Source of the DNA: Verrucomicrobia bacterium UBA1629 | GTDB taxonomy: Bacteria; Verrucomicrobiota; Kiritimatiellia; RFP12; UBA1067 | Reading direction: 5' to 3' | Assembly (NCBI GenBank): GCA_002321305.1 | Contig: DCMF01000024.1 | Location: 4,314 to 16,264 of the forward strand | Length of the DNA stretch: 11,951 bases | Shown: positions 5,559 through 11,951 of the stretch, in pieces | Numbering within the stretch: position 1 is the first letter of the stretch | Layout: every line of letters begins with the position of its first letter | Made by a program: the position numbers and the translations under genes | Notes under the pieces: model-generated | The model's input: the letters and a program-made list of their open reading frames with translations, nothing else | Told to the model about the DNA's origin: nothing | Databases searched by the model: none

Positions 5559-6147
5559 TACCGTCGCCTTGGCGGACTACACGGAAGACCCCGCGAACTA
5601 CTCGCACGCGACCGAGGACGCCTTCGCCCGGCTCGTGGAGAAGGTGCGCGCCGTCCCGGACGGCCTGCGCGCCCAGCGCATCGCCTACGTGACGGACGAC
5701 CCGCGCGCCCCGCGTCTCGTGATCGCGGGGAACAAGCGCCTGCGCGCCCTGCGCAAAATCTACGGGGACGACGGCCGCGTCCCGGCAGAATGGTTTGTCG
5801 ACGTCACGGCGATGACGCCCGCGCTCCGGCGCGAGTTCGCCGTCGTGACCAATGTCAACGAGGGGCGCTGGGTCGTGGACGGCCTGCGCCGCCTGCTCTC
5901 CGACGCCGAGCTGCGTGCCCTGCTGGACGAGAAGACGGCGGCGGACCTGCTCGACGCCGTCGCCTCGCCACAGCGCATTGGCGAGGGCGAAGAGGTCGAG
6001 CTCTCCGACGCCCCGACGGACATCAAGCTCGTCGTGGAGATCCCGTCCGCTCTCGCGCCCGCCGTGCGCGGACTGCTCGCCCGCTACGACAACGACCCCG
6101 CCCGCGCCCTCGTGCGCCTCGCCCAGGAAAGGACCGCCGCAAAATGA
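5542..6147 (+). CDS. ParB-like N-terminal domain protein, copy 1
   Basis: A 201-residue protein. Residues about 10-110 form a ParB/sulfiredoxin-like domain: LADYTEDP, then a helix before PDGLRAQRIAYVTD, then the nucleotide-binding signature VIAGNKRLRAL (60-70), equivalent to the GxxRxxA box of ParB. The ParB helix-turn-helix and dimer domains are absent. A C-terminal unit (about 160-195) reads IKLVVEIPS and LLARYDNDPARALVRLAQ. ATG 5542 is chosen for the AAGGAG at 5532-5537; an in-frame GTG at 5521 is less likely. Phage proteins of this kind usually sit beside DNA methyltransferases, as here, and their role is not settled: nuclease, CTP-binding switch or modification accessory. It is a close paralogue of the next gene, joined by an ATGA overlap. 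Confidence 0.8.
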   Translation: MEASPDTVALADYTEDPANYSHATEDAFARLVEKVRAVPDGLRAQRIAYVTDDPRAPRLVIAGNKRLRALRKIYGDDGRVPAEWFVDVTAMTPALRREFAVVTNVNEGRWVVDGLRRLLSDAELRALLDEKTAADLLDAVASPQRIGEGEEVELSDAPTDIKLVVEIPSALAPAVRGLLARYDNDPARALVRLAQERTAAK

Positions 6148-6346
6148 AACCGGAAAAACTCTGCCTCTCGACCTTCGCGGAGAACCCCGACAATCCGCAG
6201 ACCGTGCTGCCGGAAGACTTCGACCGCCTCGTCGAGAAGGTGCGCCGCAATCCCGACGGCCTGCGCGCGCACCGTCTCGCGTACGTGACGGACCACCCCG
6301 CCGGCCCGCGCGTCGTGATCGCGGGGAACAAGCGCCTGCGCGCCCT
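5718..6346 (+). repeat. 33-bp identical direct repeat in the ParB pair (5718-5750, 6314-6346)
   Basis: The two ParB-like genes share 33 identical bases over the VIAGNKRLRAL signature, spaced 596 bp apart. Protein likeness extends across most of both genes while DNA likeness elsewhere is patchy. This fits a tandem duplication that has diverged but keeps, or has been homogenised over, its active-site segment. Confidence 0.8.
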
Positions 6347-6719
6347 CAAGCGCATCTACGGCGAGCGCGGCATGATCCCCGTCGAATGGACGCAGGACGT
6401 GACCGCGCTCCCCGCGCGCGAACGCGCCATCTTCCTCGTCTCGTCCAACGTCGTGGAAGGCGAGTTCGACGCGGACCGCCTCCTGGCGGACTTCGGCGTC
6501 GAGCCCCTCGCGCCGCTCGTCGGGCCGGACATGCTCGCGCGGCTCGTCGAGAAGGCGGAGACGGCGACGCCCGCCGAACCCGAGACCGTCAAGCTCACCT
6601 TCGCGCTTTCGCCCGAGGACTTCCTGGACGTCTCGGACTTCCTGCGGCGCTACGACCCCGACCCGTCCGCGGCCTTCGCCCGGCTCGTCCGCGAAGAGAC
6701 GGAAGGAGGCGCGGCATGA
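6144..6719 (+). CDS. ParB-like N-terminal domain protein, copy 2
   Basis: A 191-residue paralogue of the preceding protein. It carries the same ParB-like domain (LSTFAENPDNPQ, PDGLRAHRLAYVTD, VIAGNKRLRAL at 58-68, IPVEWTQDVTAL), and a similar C-terminal unit (VKLTFALSPEDF, FLRRYDPDPSAAFARLV). The middle part (about 100-145) differs most, so the copies may have taken on separate targets. The ATG lies in an ATGA overlap with the copy 1 stop and has GAAAGGA upstream. It in turn overlaps the cytosine methyltransferase by ATGA. The pair may form a heterodimer or act at different steps of DNA modification or packaging; that is inference. Confidence 0.8.
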   Translation: MKPEKLCLSTFAENPDNPQTVLPEDFDRLVEKVRRNPDGLRAHRLAYVTDHPAGPRVVIAGNKRLRALKRIYGERGMIPVEWTQDVTALPARERAIFLVSSNVVEGEFDADRLLADFGVEPLAPLVGPDMLARLVEKAETATPAEPETVKLTFALSPEDFLDVSDFLRRYDPDPSAAFARLVREETEGGAA

Positions 6720-7798
6720 GCGAGACGCACCGCTTCCCTTATCGCTGGAAACTTGCGGACGGATTTCCTGCCCGCGGCGTCCCCGCGCACGGCGCGACCG
6801 TGTTCGGGACGTTCATTTGCGGCGGCGGCTCGTCCATGGGCTACAAGCTCGCCGGGTACGACCACCTCGGCGGCGTTGAGATCGATCCGAAGGTCGCCGC
6901 GACCTATCGCGCAAACCTTCACCCGCTCTATCTCTACGTGGAGGACCTGCGCGTCTTCAACGCCCGCACGGACCTGCCGGACGAACTCTACCGGCTCGAC
7001 CTGCTGGACGGCTCGCCGCCCTGCACAACCTTCTCCATGTCAGGCGACCGCGAGAAGGCGTGGGGGCGCGAGAAGAGATTCTCCGAAGGCCAGGCGCGGC
7101 AGACGCTGGACGATCTCGTCTTCGTCTACTGCGACACGATCGCGAAACTCCGGCCGCGCGTCTGCCTGCTGGAGAATGTCGCGGGGCTTCTGCGCGGCAA
7201 CGCCAAAAGCTATGCGCGGCGTATCGTCTCCCGACTCGAGTCGGTCGGCTATCGCGTCCAGGTGTTCGACCTCTTCGCCGCGCGGATGGGCGTACCGCAA
7301 CTCCGCGAGCGTGTGTTCTTCATCGGCCTGCGGCGCGACCTCGCGGACGTGTTGCCGCCGCTCGCGCTACGTTTCGGAGAACCGACGATTTCGTTCGGCG
7401 AAATCCGCGACCGCGAGGACATGACGCCCAATCTTGGGCCGCGCATAGAAGCGGTTGTTCGCGCCGCGTCGTCGGGCGACCGCAAACTTAGTGATACGCG
7501 GGAGCGCCTGGACGGGATGAGTGTTGGCTTTAACTCTATCTATGTCCGCGACGGAAACGTCCTGCCGACATTGTCGACCGTCGAGTGCCTGATCATTCCC
7601 GATGTCCCGCGCTATGTCAATTCGGCCGAGCGCGTCCGCGCGTCTTCGTTCCCGCAGGATTATGCGTTCGCTTCGCGCGCGCAACTGGCGTTCATGACGG
7701 GCATGTGCGTGCCGCCCGTCATGACGGCCAATATCGCCTACGAAATCTACTTGCAGTGGCTATCTAAACCGGAAGGAGGCGAGGCATGAGCGAGACGC
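6700..7798 (+). repeat. 29-bp repeated gene-start cassette (6700-6728 and 7770-7798)
   Basis: The sequence from GGAAGGAGG through the ATG and the first codons (MSET) is the same at the starts of the two methyltransferase genes, with one mismatch in 29 bases (6712 C, 7782 A). The proteins downstream are unrelated. The shared block includes the end of the previous gene, the ribosome binding site and the new start. Confidence 0.8.
6716..7789 (+). CDS. DNA (cytosine-5-)-methyltransferase
   Basis: A 357-residue orphan C5-cytosine methyltransferase that uses S-adenosylmethionine to methylate phage DNA. Motif I is FGTFICGGGSSMGYKLAG (30-47) followed by the acidic GVEID; motif IV is GSPPCTTFS with catalytic C103; motif VI is ENV (153-155); motif VIII is QLRER (195-199). 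Between IV and VI the stretch EKAWGREKRFSEGQARQTLD is typical of a phage branch of this family. The target recognition region is about 235-310, and the C-terminal motif IX/X region (VPPVMTANIAYEIY) completes the fold. ATG 6716 has GGAAGGAGG (6701-6709) and an ATGA overlap with copy 2 of the ParB pair. No restriction endonuclease gene is near, so protection from host restriction or marking of phage DNA is likely. Confidence 0.93.
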   Translation: MSETHRFPYRWKLADGFPARGVPAHGATVFGTFICGGGSSMGYKLAGYDHLGGVEIDPKVAATYRANLHPLYLYVEDLRVFNARTDLPDELYRLDLLDGSPPCTTFSMSGDREKAWGREKRFSEGQARQTLDDLVFVYCDTIAKLRPRVCLLENVAGLLRGNAKSYARRIVSRLESVGYRVQVFDLFAARMGVPQLRERVFFIGLRRDLADVLPPLALRFGEPTISFGEIRDREDMTPNLGPRIEAVVRAASSGDRKLSDTRERLDGMSVGFNSIYVRDGNVLPTLSTVECLIIPDVPRYVNSAERVRASSFPQDYAFASRAQLAFMTGMCVPPVMTANIAYEIYLQWLSKPEGGEA

Positions 7799-8589
7799 CA
7801 CCCGCGACGCCGAAGCACTCGCGCCAGTACGACGCGTTCGCCGCCAAATTCGCGCGGCGCGAAAGCTCGGACGATTGCTTCACGCCGCCGAACATCTACG
7901 AGGCCGTCGTCAAGTGGTGCGAGGAGAAATACGGCGTCGACCGCGCGAAAATCGTCCGGCCCTTCTGTCCGGGCGGCGACTTCGAGAATTTTGATTACCC
8001 GACGGACTGCGTGGTGCTGGACAATCCACCGTTTTCCATCCTGCGCAAAATCGTCCGCTGGTATTCCGCGCGGCGTATCAAGTTTTTCCTCTTTTGCCAG
8101 TCGCTGACCGCGCTCTGCTTGATCAAGTGCGAGGACGCGACGCTCATCGCGATTAACACGTCTGTTGTATATGACAATGGCGCGAAGGTGCACACCGGCT
8201 TTATCCACAATCTGGGCGACCGTTCTGTCCTCGCGGAGGCGGCGCCGGACCTCGCAGCCGTAGTCAAGTCGCTGAACGAAGTCAACTGCAAACAGCGCAA
8301 GGTGTCTTTACGCGCGACGAAAAAGCGCACGCTCGTCTATCCGCCGTGCCTGCTTCAGCCGTCTCAATTGGAAAAGCTTTCCGCGGAAGGCATTCCGTTC
8401 TCCTTGCGACGGAAGGACGCTGTTATCGTCGGCTCCATCGGGGGGCACGAGATTTTTGGGGCCGGCTTGCTCCTCTCGGACGCTGTCGCCGACGACCTCG
8501 CCCGCGCTCGTGCGAAGCTGGCGCGACTGCAAGAGGTCCGCCTGACGCCGGCCGAACAAGCCCTGCAGAAATCCCTCGGCAAGCAATGA
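7786..8589 (+). CDS. Adenine-methyltransferase-like protein (DNPPF)
   Basis: A 267-residue protein. The segment DDCFTPPNIYEAVVKWCEE (30-48) followed by VRPFCPGGDFENFDYP and then VVLDNPPFSILRKIV (76-90) follows the layout of phage-encoded DNA N6-adenine methyltransferases, where TPP begins the substrate/SAM region and DNPPF (79-83) is the catalytic (D/N)PP(Y/F) motif. A clear FxGxG motif I is not visible, and the PFCPGGD stretch may take its place. The C-terminal 70 residues form a charged helix. It starts with the same 29-bp cassette as the previous gene and overlaps it and the terminase by 4 bases each. Related proteins are sometimes labelled as chromosome-partitioning proteins in databases, so activity is not certain. 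Confidence 0.75.
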   Translation: MSETPPATPKHSRQYDAFAAKFARRESSDDCFTPPNIYEAVVKWCEEKYGVDRAKIVRPFCPGGDFENFDYPTDCVVLDNPPFSILRKIVRWYSARRIKFFLFCQSLTALCLIKCEDATLIAINTSVVYDNGAKVHTGFIHNLGDRSVLAEAAPDLAAVVKSLNEVNCKQRKVSLRATKKRTLVYPPCLLQPSQLEKLSAEGIPFSLRRKDAVIVGSIGGHEIFGAGLLLSDAVADDLARARAKLARLQEVRLTPAEQALQKSLGKQ

Positions 8590-10931
8590 CGGACCTCGAG
8601 CAGATTGCCGCGCTGGCCGCGCAGGGCGTCGGCCGCCGGAACGCCGAGGCGACGGTCGGCCATGTCTTCACGCCGTCCGAGCTGGCCGCGTTCCGTCGTG
8701 CGCAGACCATCCGCCAGCTGCGGATCGCGCAGAAGAAGGCGCGCGGTCCGATGTCCATTGCCGAACGCGTCCGGCGCCACGTCGCCGCGGCGAACGAGGT
8801 GCCCGCCTTCGACCCTCGCCCGCGCCACCCGCGGCTGAAGGAGCGCTGCCGCAACGACCTCGCGCTCTTCGGCTGGATGTATTGCCGCGCCGTCCTCCTG
8901 CACGCGCCGTCTCCCGCGCTGCGCGACGGCCTGATCAAGTCCGCCCAGGAGATCATCCTCTCCGGCGGGCAAGCCGTCAAGCTGTACGGCCGAGGCACCG
9001 GCAAGACGTCCTGGGTTGTCTACATCGCCGCCGTCTGGGCGATATTGTACGGCCACCGCCGCTATATCGTGCTCGTCTCCGCCAACGGCAAGCAGGCCAA
9101 GAAAAACCTGAAGACCATCAAGCGCATCCTCGCGCGCTCGCCCGGCATCCGCGCGGACTTCCCCGCCGTCGCCGTCGCTCTGCGCGAACTCGGCGAGGTC
9201 GCCCAGCGCGCCGCCTCGCAGACCTGGCACGGCGAGCCGACGGACGTCGAGTGGTCGTCCGAGCAAATCAAGCTGCCCATGCTGCGCGACGCGGACGGAC
9301 GCCCGATGGACGCGGGGTGCGGCGCGATCGTCGGCTCGGTCGGCATCGGCGGCGCGATCCGCGGCGCGAACGAGGGCGGACAGCGTCCGGACTTCCTCCT
9401 CCTCGACGACCCGCAGACGCGCAAGATCGCGCACTCGCCGTCCCTCGTCGCGGACGTCATCGGCTACATCCACAACGACGCCCTGCAGCTCGCCGGTCAC
9501 GACCGCCGCATTTCCGCCTTCGTCACCATCACGCCGCAGTGCTACGGCGACGTCTCGACGGAACTCACCTCGCAGACCAAGCACCCAGAGTGGGACGTCA
9601 CCTGCGAGCCGTTCGTCACCGCGACACCCCCGGGCTGGGACGACCTGCTCGACGAGTACGACCACGTCTACGCCGAGGATGCGCACAACCACGACCACGC
9701 CTTCTCGCGGTCGCGCGCGTGGTATCTCGCGAACCGCGAACGCTTCGCCGGCACCGTCGTGATCGACCCCGAGCAGTACGACCACAAGCTCGAGATCGAC
9801 GCCATCCACCACCTCCTCAACCAGCACGCCACGCTGGGGGCGCAGGCGTTCGACGCGGAAATCATGATGCGCGTCGCGGACCGCGCGACGGAACTCGCCA
9901 TCACGCCGGACCTCGTGGCGAACGCCGTCAACGGCACGCCGCGCCGCGTGCTGCCGCCCGGCACGGATTGCGCCGTCGCCTTTTGCGACATCAACATCCG
10001 CCGCGGCTCGGGCCTTTCCTGGGTGGTCGTCGCCTTCGGTTCGGGACGCGTCGCCGCCGTCGTGGACTACGGCCGCTACCCGTCCACCGGCGCGCTCGTC
10101 CCGCCCAACGCCTCGACGCTCGAGCGGGACAACCGCGTCGCCGAAGGCATCCGCACCATCGTCGCGGGCATGCGCGATATGTGCGATGCGGGCAAGCCCG
10201 GACACCTGCGCGACGCCCGCGGACGCCCCGTCGCCATCCGTGCACTCGCTTTCGACCGCGGCTACCTGCCGGACGTCGTCCACCGCACGCTGTACGTCTT
10301 GACGCATTCGCTCTCCCTGCCGTTCGTCGTCTGCGAGACGCGCGGCTTCGGCTGGAACCGCTTCGGCGTGCGCAAAGGCGATATGCTCCGGCTGGGCGAC
10401 CACATCTTCGCGACGCGCTCCCCGACCGGCGCCGACTACCTCGCGCAGATGTCGCCCTACTGGAAGGAGATCATGCAGGCGTCCTTCCTCGAGACGCCGC
10501 TCATGCCGGGGTCGCTCTCGCTCTTCGGCAAGACGCCGACCGGCCCGGGACACGACCACTACGTGCTCGCGCAGGAGATCTGCAACGAGAAGCTCGTGCG
10601 CAAGTACACGGTCGAGCGCGCGGGCCGCACGGAGACGGCGTGGGACTGGGCGACCTCGGGCGAGAACCATTTCGGCGACGCGCTCACGGGCGCGTTCGCG
10701 GTCGGCTCGTGGTACCGCTGCTACGACAACCTCAGCGCGGTGCTCGACCCCGTCATCCGCCGGCCGCTACCGAAGACGGCGCAGATGGACCTCTTCGACC
10801 CGCGCGACAATGGCGCGATAACCGGCTACCTCTCCGTCGACGAGGCGGCCGCGGCCGCCGCCGAACCCGCGCCCGTCCCCGCGCGCCTCGCGCCGCGCCG
10901 TCGCCGACGCGGCGGCTATCGGTTGGCCTAG
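8586..10931 (+). CDS. Terminase large subunit, possibly with fused small-subunit-like N-terminus
   Basis: A 781-residue packaging motor. The ATPase has Walker A YGRGTGKTS (134-142) and Walker B DFLLLDDPQ (269-277). The nuclease half has acidic residues in a beta-rich setting: D468 in AFCDINIRRG, D557 in AFDRGYLPD, and D698 in ENHFGDALTG, as in RNase H-like terminase nucleases. It is longer than most large subunits. Residues 1-55 (DLEQIAALAAQGVGRRNAEA, then FTPSELAAFRRAQ) resemble the helix-turn-helix of small terminase subunits, and no separate small subunit is seen in the window. The C-terminus is Ala/Pro rich and ends in a run of arginines. The start is ATG 8586 in an ATGA overlap with the previous gene; a frame open from 8346 lies inside that gene and is rejected. 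Confidence 0.88.
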   Translation: MTDLEQIAALAAQGVGRRNAEATVGHVFTPSELAAFRRAQTIRQLRIAQKKARGPMSIAERVRRHVAAANEVPAFDPRPRHPRLKERCRNDLALFGWMYCRAVLLHAPSPALRDGLIKSAQEIILSGGQAVKLYGRGTGKTSWVVYIAAVWAILYGHRRYIVLVSANGKQAKKNLKTIKRILARSPGIRADFPAVAVALRELGEVAQRAASQTWHGEPTDVEWSSEQIKLPMLRDADGRPMDAGCGAIVGSVGIGGAIRGANEGGQRPDFLLLDDPQTRKIAHSPSLVADVIGYIHNDALQLAGHDRRISAFVTITPQCYGDVSTELTSQTKHPEWDVTCEPFVTATPPGWDDLLDEYDHVYAEDAHNHDHAFSRSRAWYLANRERFAGTVVIDPEQYDHKLEIDAIHHLLNQHATLGAQAFDAEIMMRVADRATELAITPDLVANAVNGTPRRVLPPGTDCAVAFCDINIRRGSGLSWVVVAFGSGRVAAVVDYGRYPSTGALVPPNASTLERDNRVAEGIRTIVAGMRDMCDAGKPGHLRDARGRPVAIRALAFDRGYLPDVVHRTLYVLTHSLSLPFVVCETRGFGWNRFGVRKGDMLRLGDHIFATRSPTGADYLAQMSPYWKEIMQASFLETPLMPGSLSLFGKTPTGPGHDHYVLAQEICNEKLVRKYTVERAGRTETAWDWATSGENHFGDALTGAFAVGSWYRCYDNLSAVLDPVIRRPLPKTAQMDLFDPRDNGAITGYLSVDEAAAAAAEPAPVPARLAPRRRRRGGYRLA

Positions 10932-10949
10932 ATTTCAAACCGACGGTAG

Positions 10950-10970
10950 GGGCGGCAGCCCCTGCCGCCC
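10950..10970. repeat. GC-rich perfect hairpin after terminase gene
   Basis: GGGCGGCAG (10950-10958) and CTGCCGCCC (10962-10970) form a 9-bp perfect stem with a CCC loop, followed on the + strand by a run of eight A. There is no T-run on the exit side of either strand, so it is not a standard intrinsic terminator. It looks like a REP-type palindrome of the sort dispersed in GC-rich genomes, and could also be an RNA processing or stability element between the terminase and the next genes. Confidence 0.65.
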
Positions 10971-10991
10971 GAAAAAAAAGGAAAAACGAAA

Positions 10992-11258
10992 ATGGATACG
11001 GAAGCTAAGACGGTATTTGCACGCGCGCAGGAACTCGCGCAGGATCTGTTCGCCTTCGCGCAGGACTACAACCGCACGGCGTGTTTGGTGGACGTTTACC
11101 GCAACGCCCTGCTGGAGATCGACGCGATTGCGAACGCGGAAGGGCAGGTCGTGACGGATGACCTGACCGTGCGCCTACGCAAAATCATCCACGCCGTCAA
11201 CGAGGCGGACGTGCAGGCGAAGCGCATCATGTCCACACGAAAGGAAGGTGCGAAATGA
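10992..11258 (+). CDS. Small helical protein of unknown function
   Basis: An 88-residue, mostly helical protein (VFARAQELAQDLFAFAQDYN and LTVRLRKIIHAVNEAD). The ATG at 10992 follows an AAAGGAA about 8 bases upstream, just after the GC-rich hairpin. Its stop overlaps the next start as ATGA. No family is recognised; its place right after the terminase suggests a packaging- or head-region accessory protein. Confidence 0.65.
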   Translation: MDTEAKTVFARAQELAQDLFAFAQDYNRTACLVDVYRNALLEIDAIANAEGQVVTDDLTVRLRKIIHAVNEADVQAKRIMSTRKEGAK

Positions 11259-11467
11259 AGAAGAAGACCACGACTGAACTGCAAGCCCTCGCGGACGGCG
11301 CGCCCGCCGCGCAGGCCCTGCGGCAAATCAAGCGCGTCAAGACCGTGCTGAACCGCTACGCCCGCGAAGTCGCGGACGGCGATTGGGCGGACGCGGAAGC
11401 GGCGCTGTCCGAGATCGCCGCCATCGTCGGATGCGACGCCGCGCGGGAGGTCGCGCCGGAATGGTGA
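11255..11467 (+). CDS. Small helical protein of unknown function
   Basis: A 70-residue protein coupled by ATGA to the previous gene and preceded by a GGAAGG site. It has a Lys/Thr-rich start (MKKKTTTELQALADG) and two predicted helices (AAQALRQIKRVKTVLNRYAR and WADAEAALSEIAAIVG). The helices could pair with those of its partner upstream. Its last 7 bases overlap the zinc-ribbon gene. No family is recognised. Confidence 0.6.
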   Translation: MKKKTTTELQALADGAPAAQALRQIKRVKTVLNRYAREVADGDWADAEAALSEIAAIVGCDAAREVAPEW

Positions 11468-11634
11468 TCCGCCAAAACGAGTACTGCCCCGTCTGCGGCA
11501 CGGTCAACCCGTGGCGCAAGTACAAGTCCGTCCGGGGCGAGCACGGCGAACGGCGCGTATACGTCAAGTGCCGCGCGTGCGGAAAAAACGAACAGGTTGT
11601 CTACGTCGACGCAAAGGAGGAACACCATGCCTAA
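11461..11634 (+). CDS. Zinc-ribbon protein
   Basis: A 57-residue protein with two Cys pairs, CPVCG (9-13) and CRACG (38-42), the pattern of a zinc ribbon, separated by a basic beta-rich segment (WRKYKSVRGEHGERRVYVK). It would bind nucleic acid or bridge proteins. ATG 11461 is chosen over an in-frame ATG at 11383, because the longer form would run through the preceding gene with an arginine-rich shadow sequence; a GGGAGG lies about 8 bases upstream. The next gene begins 8 bases before its stop. Such ribbons often sit beside terminase and HNH genes in phages. Confidence 0.65.
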   Translation: MVIRQNEYCPVCGTVNPWRKYKSVRGEHGERRVYVKCRACGKNEQVVYVDAKEEHHA

Positions 11635-11951
11635 ACCCTATGTGCGCAGTGCAGATCTGACACCGGAAGCACGCGCCAAGCGTCGCGCCAAGACGCGCGA
11701 GTACATGCGCCGCTACCGCGCGAAGCAATCCCCGAAGTGGCGCGCGAAGGAGCGCGAGGCGAACCGCGTGCGGTCGATCGCCCGTTATCACGCGGCGCAC
11801 CCGGACGCGAAATACCGCACCCACAAGCCAAAAAAGTCCGAGCCGGTCCGCGCGTCGCGCAAGCGCACGCCGGGACAGCTGCATTGGGCGAAGGAGAAAC
11901 AGCGCGACCTCGCCGTCGCGCGCGAGATGACGCGGATCGCTTGGGCGCCGC
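11627..11951 (+). CDS. Highly basic protein, N-terminal part, runs off the window
   Basis: A reading frame open from ATG 11627 to the right edge, 108 residues visible. AAAGGAGG (11613-11620) is a near-perfect ribosome binding site 6 bases upstream. It is very rich in Arg, Lys and Ala, with a helical start (TPEARAKRRAKTREYMRRYR) that recalls the N-terminal linker helices of phage HNH endonucleases, although no HNH motif lies within the visible part. A nucleic-acid-binding protein is the safe call. The gene is partial here, so its length and C-terminal domain are unknown. Confidence 0.6.
   Translation, partial: MPKPYVRSADLTPEARAKRRAKTREYMRRYRAKQSPKWRAKEREANRVRSIARYHAAHPDAKYRTHKPKKSEPVRASRKRTPGQLHWAKEKQRDLAVAREMTRIAWAP

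Noticed and set aside
7449..7465. Further operator copy near GGTTGTTCGCGCC
   Set aside because: It differs from the core at two of 13 bases, lies deep in the methyltransferase gene and has no promoter nearby; chance is a sufficient explanation.
5852..7789. Longer in-frame version of the cytosine methyltransferase
   Set aside because: The extra N-terminal 288 residues are an Arg/Pro-rich out-of-frame reading of the ParB genes. The ATG at 6716 has a strong ribosome binding site and ATGA overlap.
8364..10670. Long open frame on the minus strand (768 codons)
   Set aside because: It is antisense to the terminase and has no recognisable motif; another high-GC shadow.
8882..11008. 708-codon + strand frame overlapping the terminase
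   Set aside because: It is almost wholly Arg, Ala, Pro and Gly, an alternate-frame shadow without its own ribosome binding site.
1..11951. CRISPR array, tRNA, rRNA or insertion sequence
   Set aside because: No regularly spaced repeats, no cloverleaf-like segment and no transposase motifs or terminal repeats were seen. The repeats present are gene-junction or operator-like.

Overview
The window is a compact, high-GC stretch in which every supported gene lies on the + strand and most neighbours overlap by 4 bases (ATGA or GTGA) or are separated by a few bases. A terminase large subunit, a primase-helicase, an SSB-like protein and two orphan DNA methyltransferases in one transcriptional direction mark it as the early/replication-to-packaging part of a tailed phage or prophage. 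The host cannot be named. Strong AAGGAG-type ribosome binding sites and a consensus sigma70-type promoter point to a bacterium with ordinary housekeeping signals and a GC-rich genome.

Layout. (1) 1-820: three consecutive small proteins resembling ribbon-helix-helix DNA binders, with a strong promoter (240-269) in front of the second. A 13-bp motif, GGTGGGWACAACC, occurs three times: inside the promoter spacer, and as two inverted copies inside the third gene. This looks like an autoregulated switch. (2) 947-1613: a one-helix membrane protein, a small excisionase-like helix-turn-helix candidate and a cysteine-containing unknown, chained by 4-bp overlaps. (3) 1610-4609: a 999-residue primase-helicase (CHC2-type zinc finger, Toprim, P-loop ATPase). 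Its 3' end holds a 22-bp inverted repeat and a purine- and AT-rich tract, a candidate replication origin. (4) 4591-5558: a TubC-like docking protein, two small unknowns and an OB-fold/SSB-like protein ending in DLPF. (5) 5542-8589: two tandem paralogous ParB-like proteins, a C5-cytosine methyltransferase and an adenine-methyltransferase-like protein. (6) 8586-10931: a large terminase subunit of 781 residues with an extra N-terminal segment that may be a small-terminase-like helix-turn-helix. (7) 10992-11951: a GC-rich hairpin, two small helical proteins, a zinc-ribbon protein and the start of a very basic protein that runs off the right edge.

How it may work together: the RHH proteins would control the promoter at 240-269, and one long coupled transcript would deliver the replication proteins, then the DNA-modification set, then the packaging motor. 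Translation is coupled without a break from the ParB pair through both methyltransferases into the terminase, so modification and packaging are probably expressed together. The least expected items are the three-copy operator-like motif, the origin-like element inside the primase reading frame, near-identical sequences repeated at unrelated gene junctions, and the possible fused terminase.
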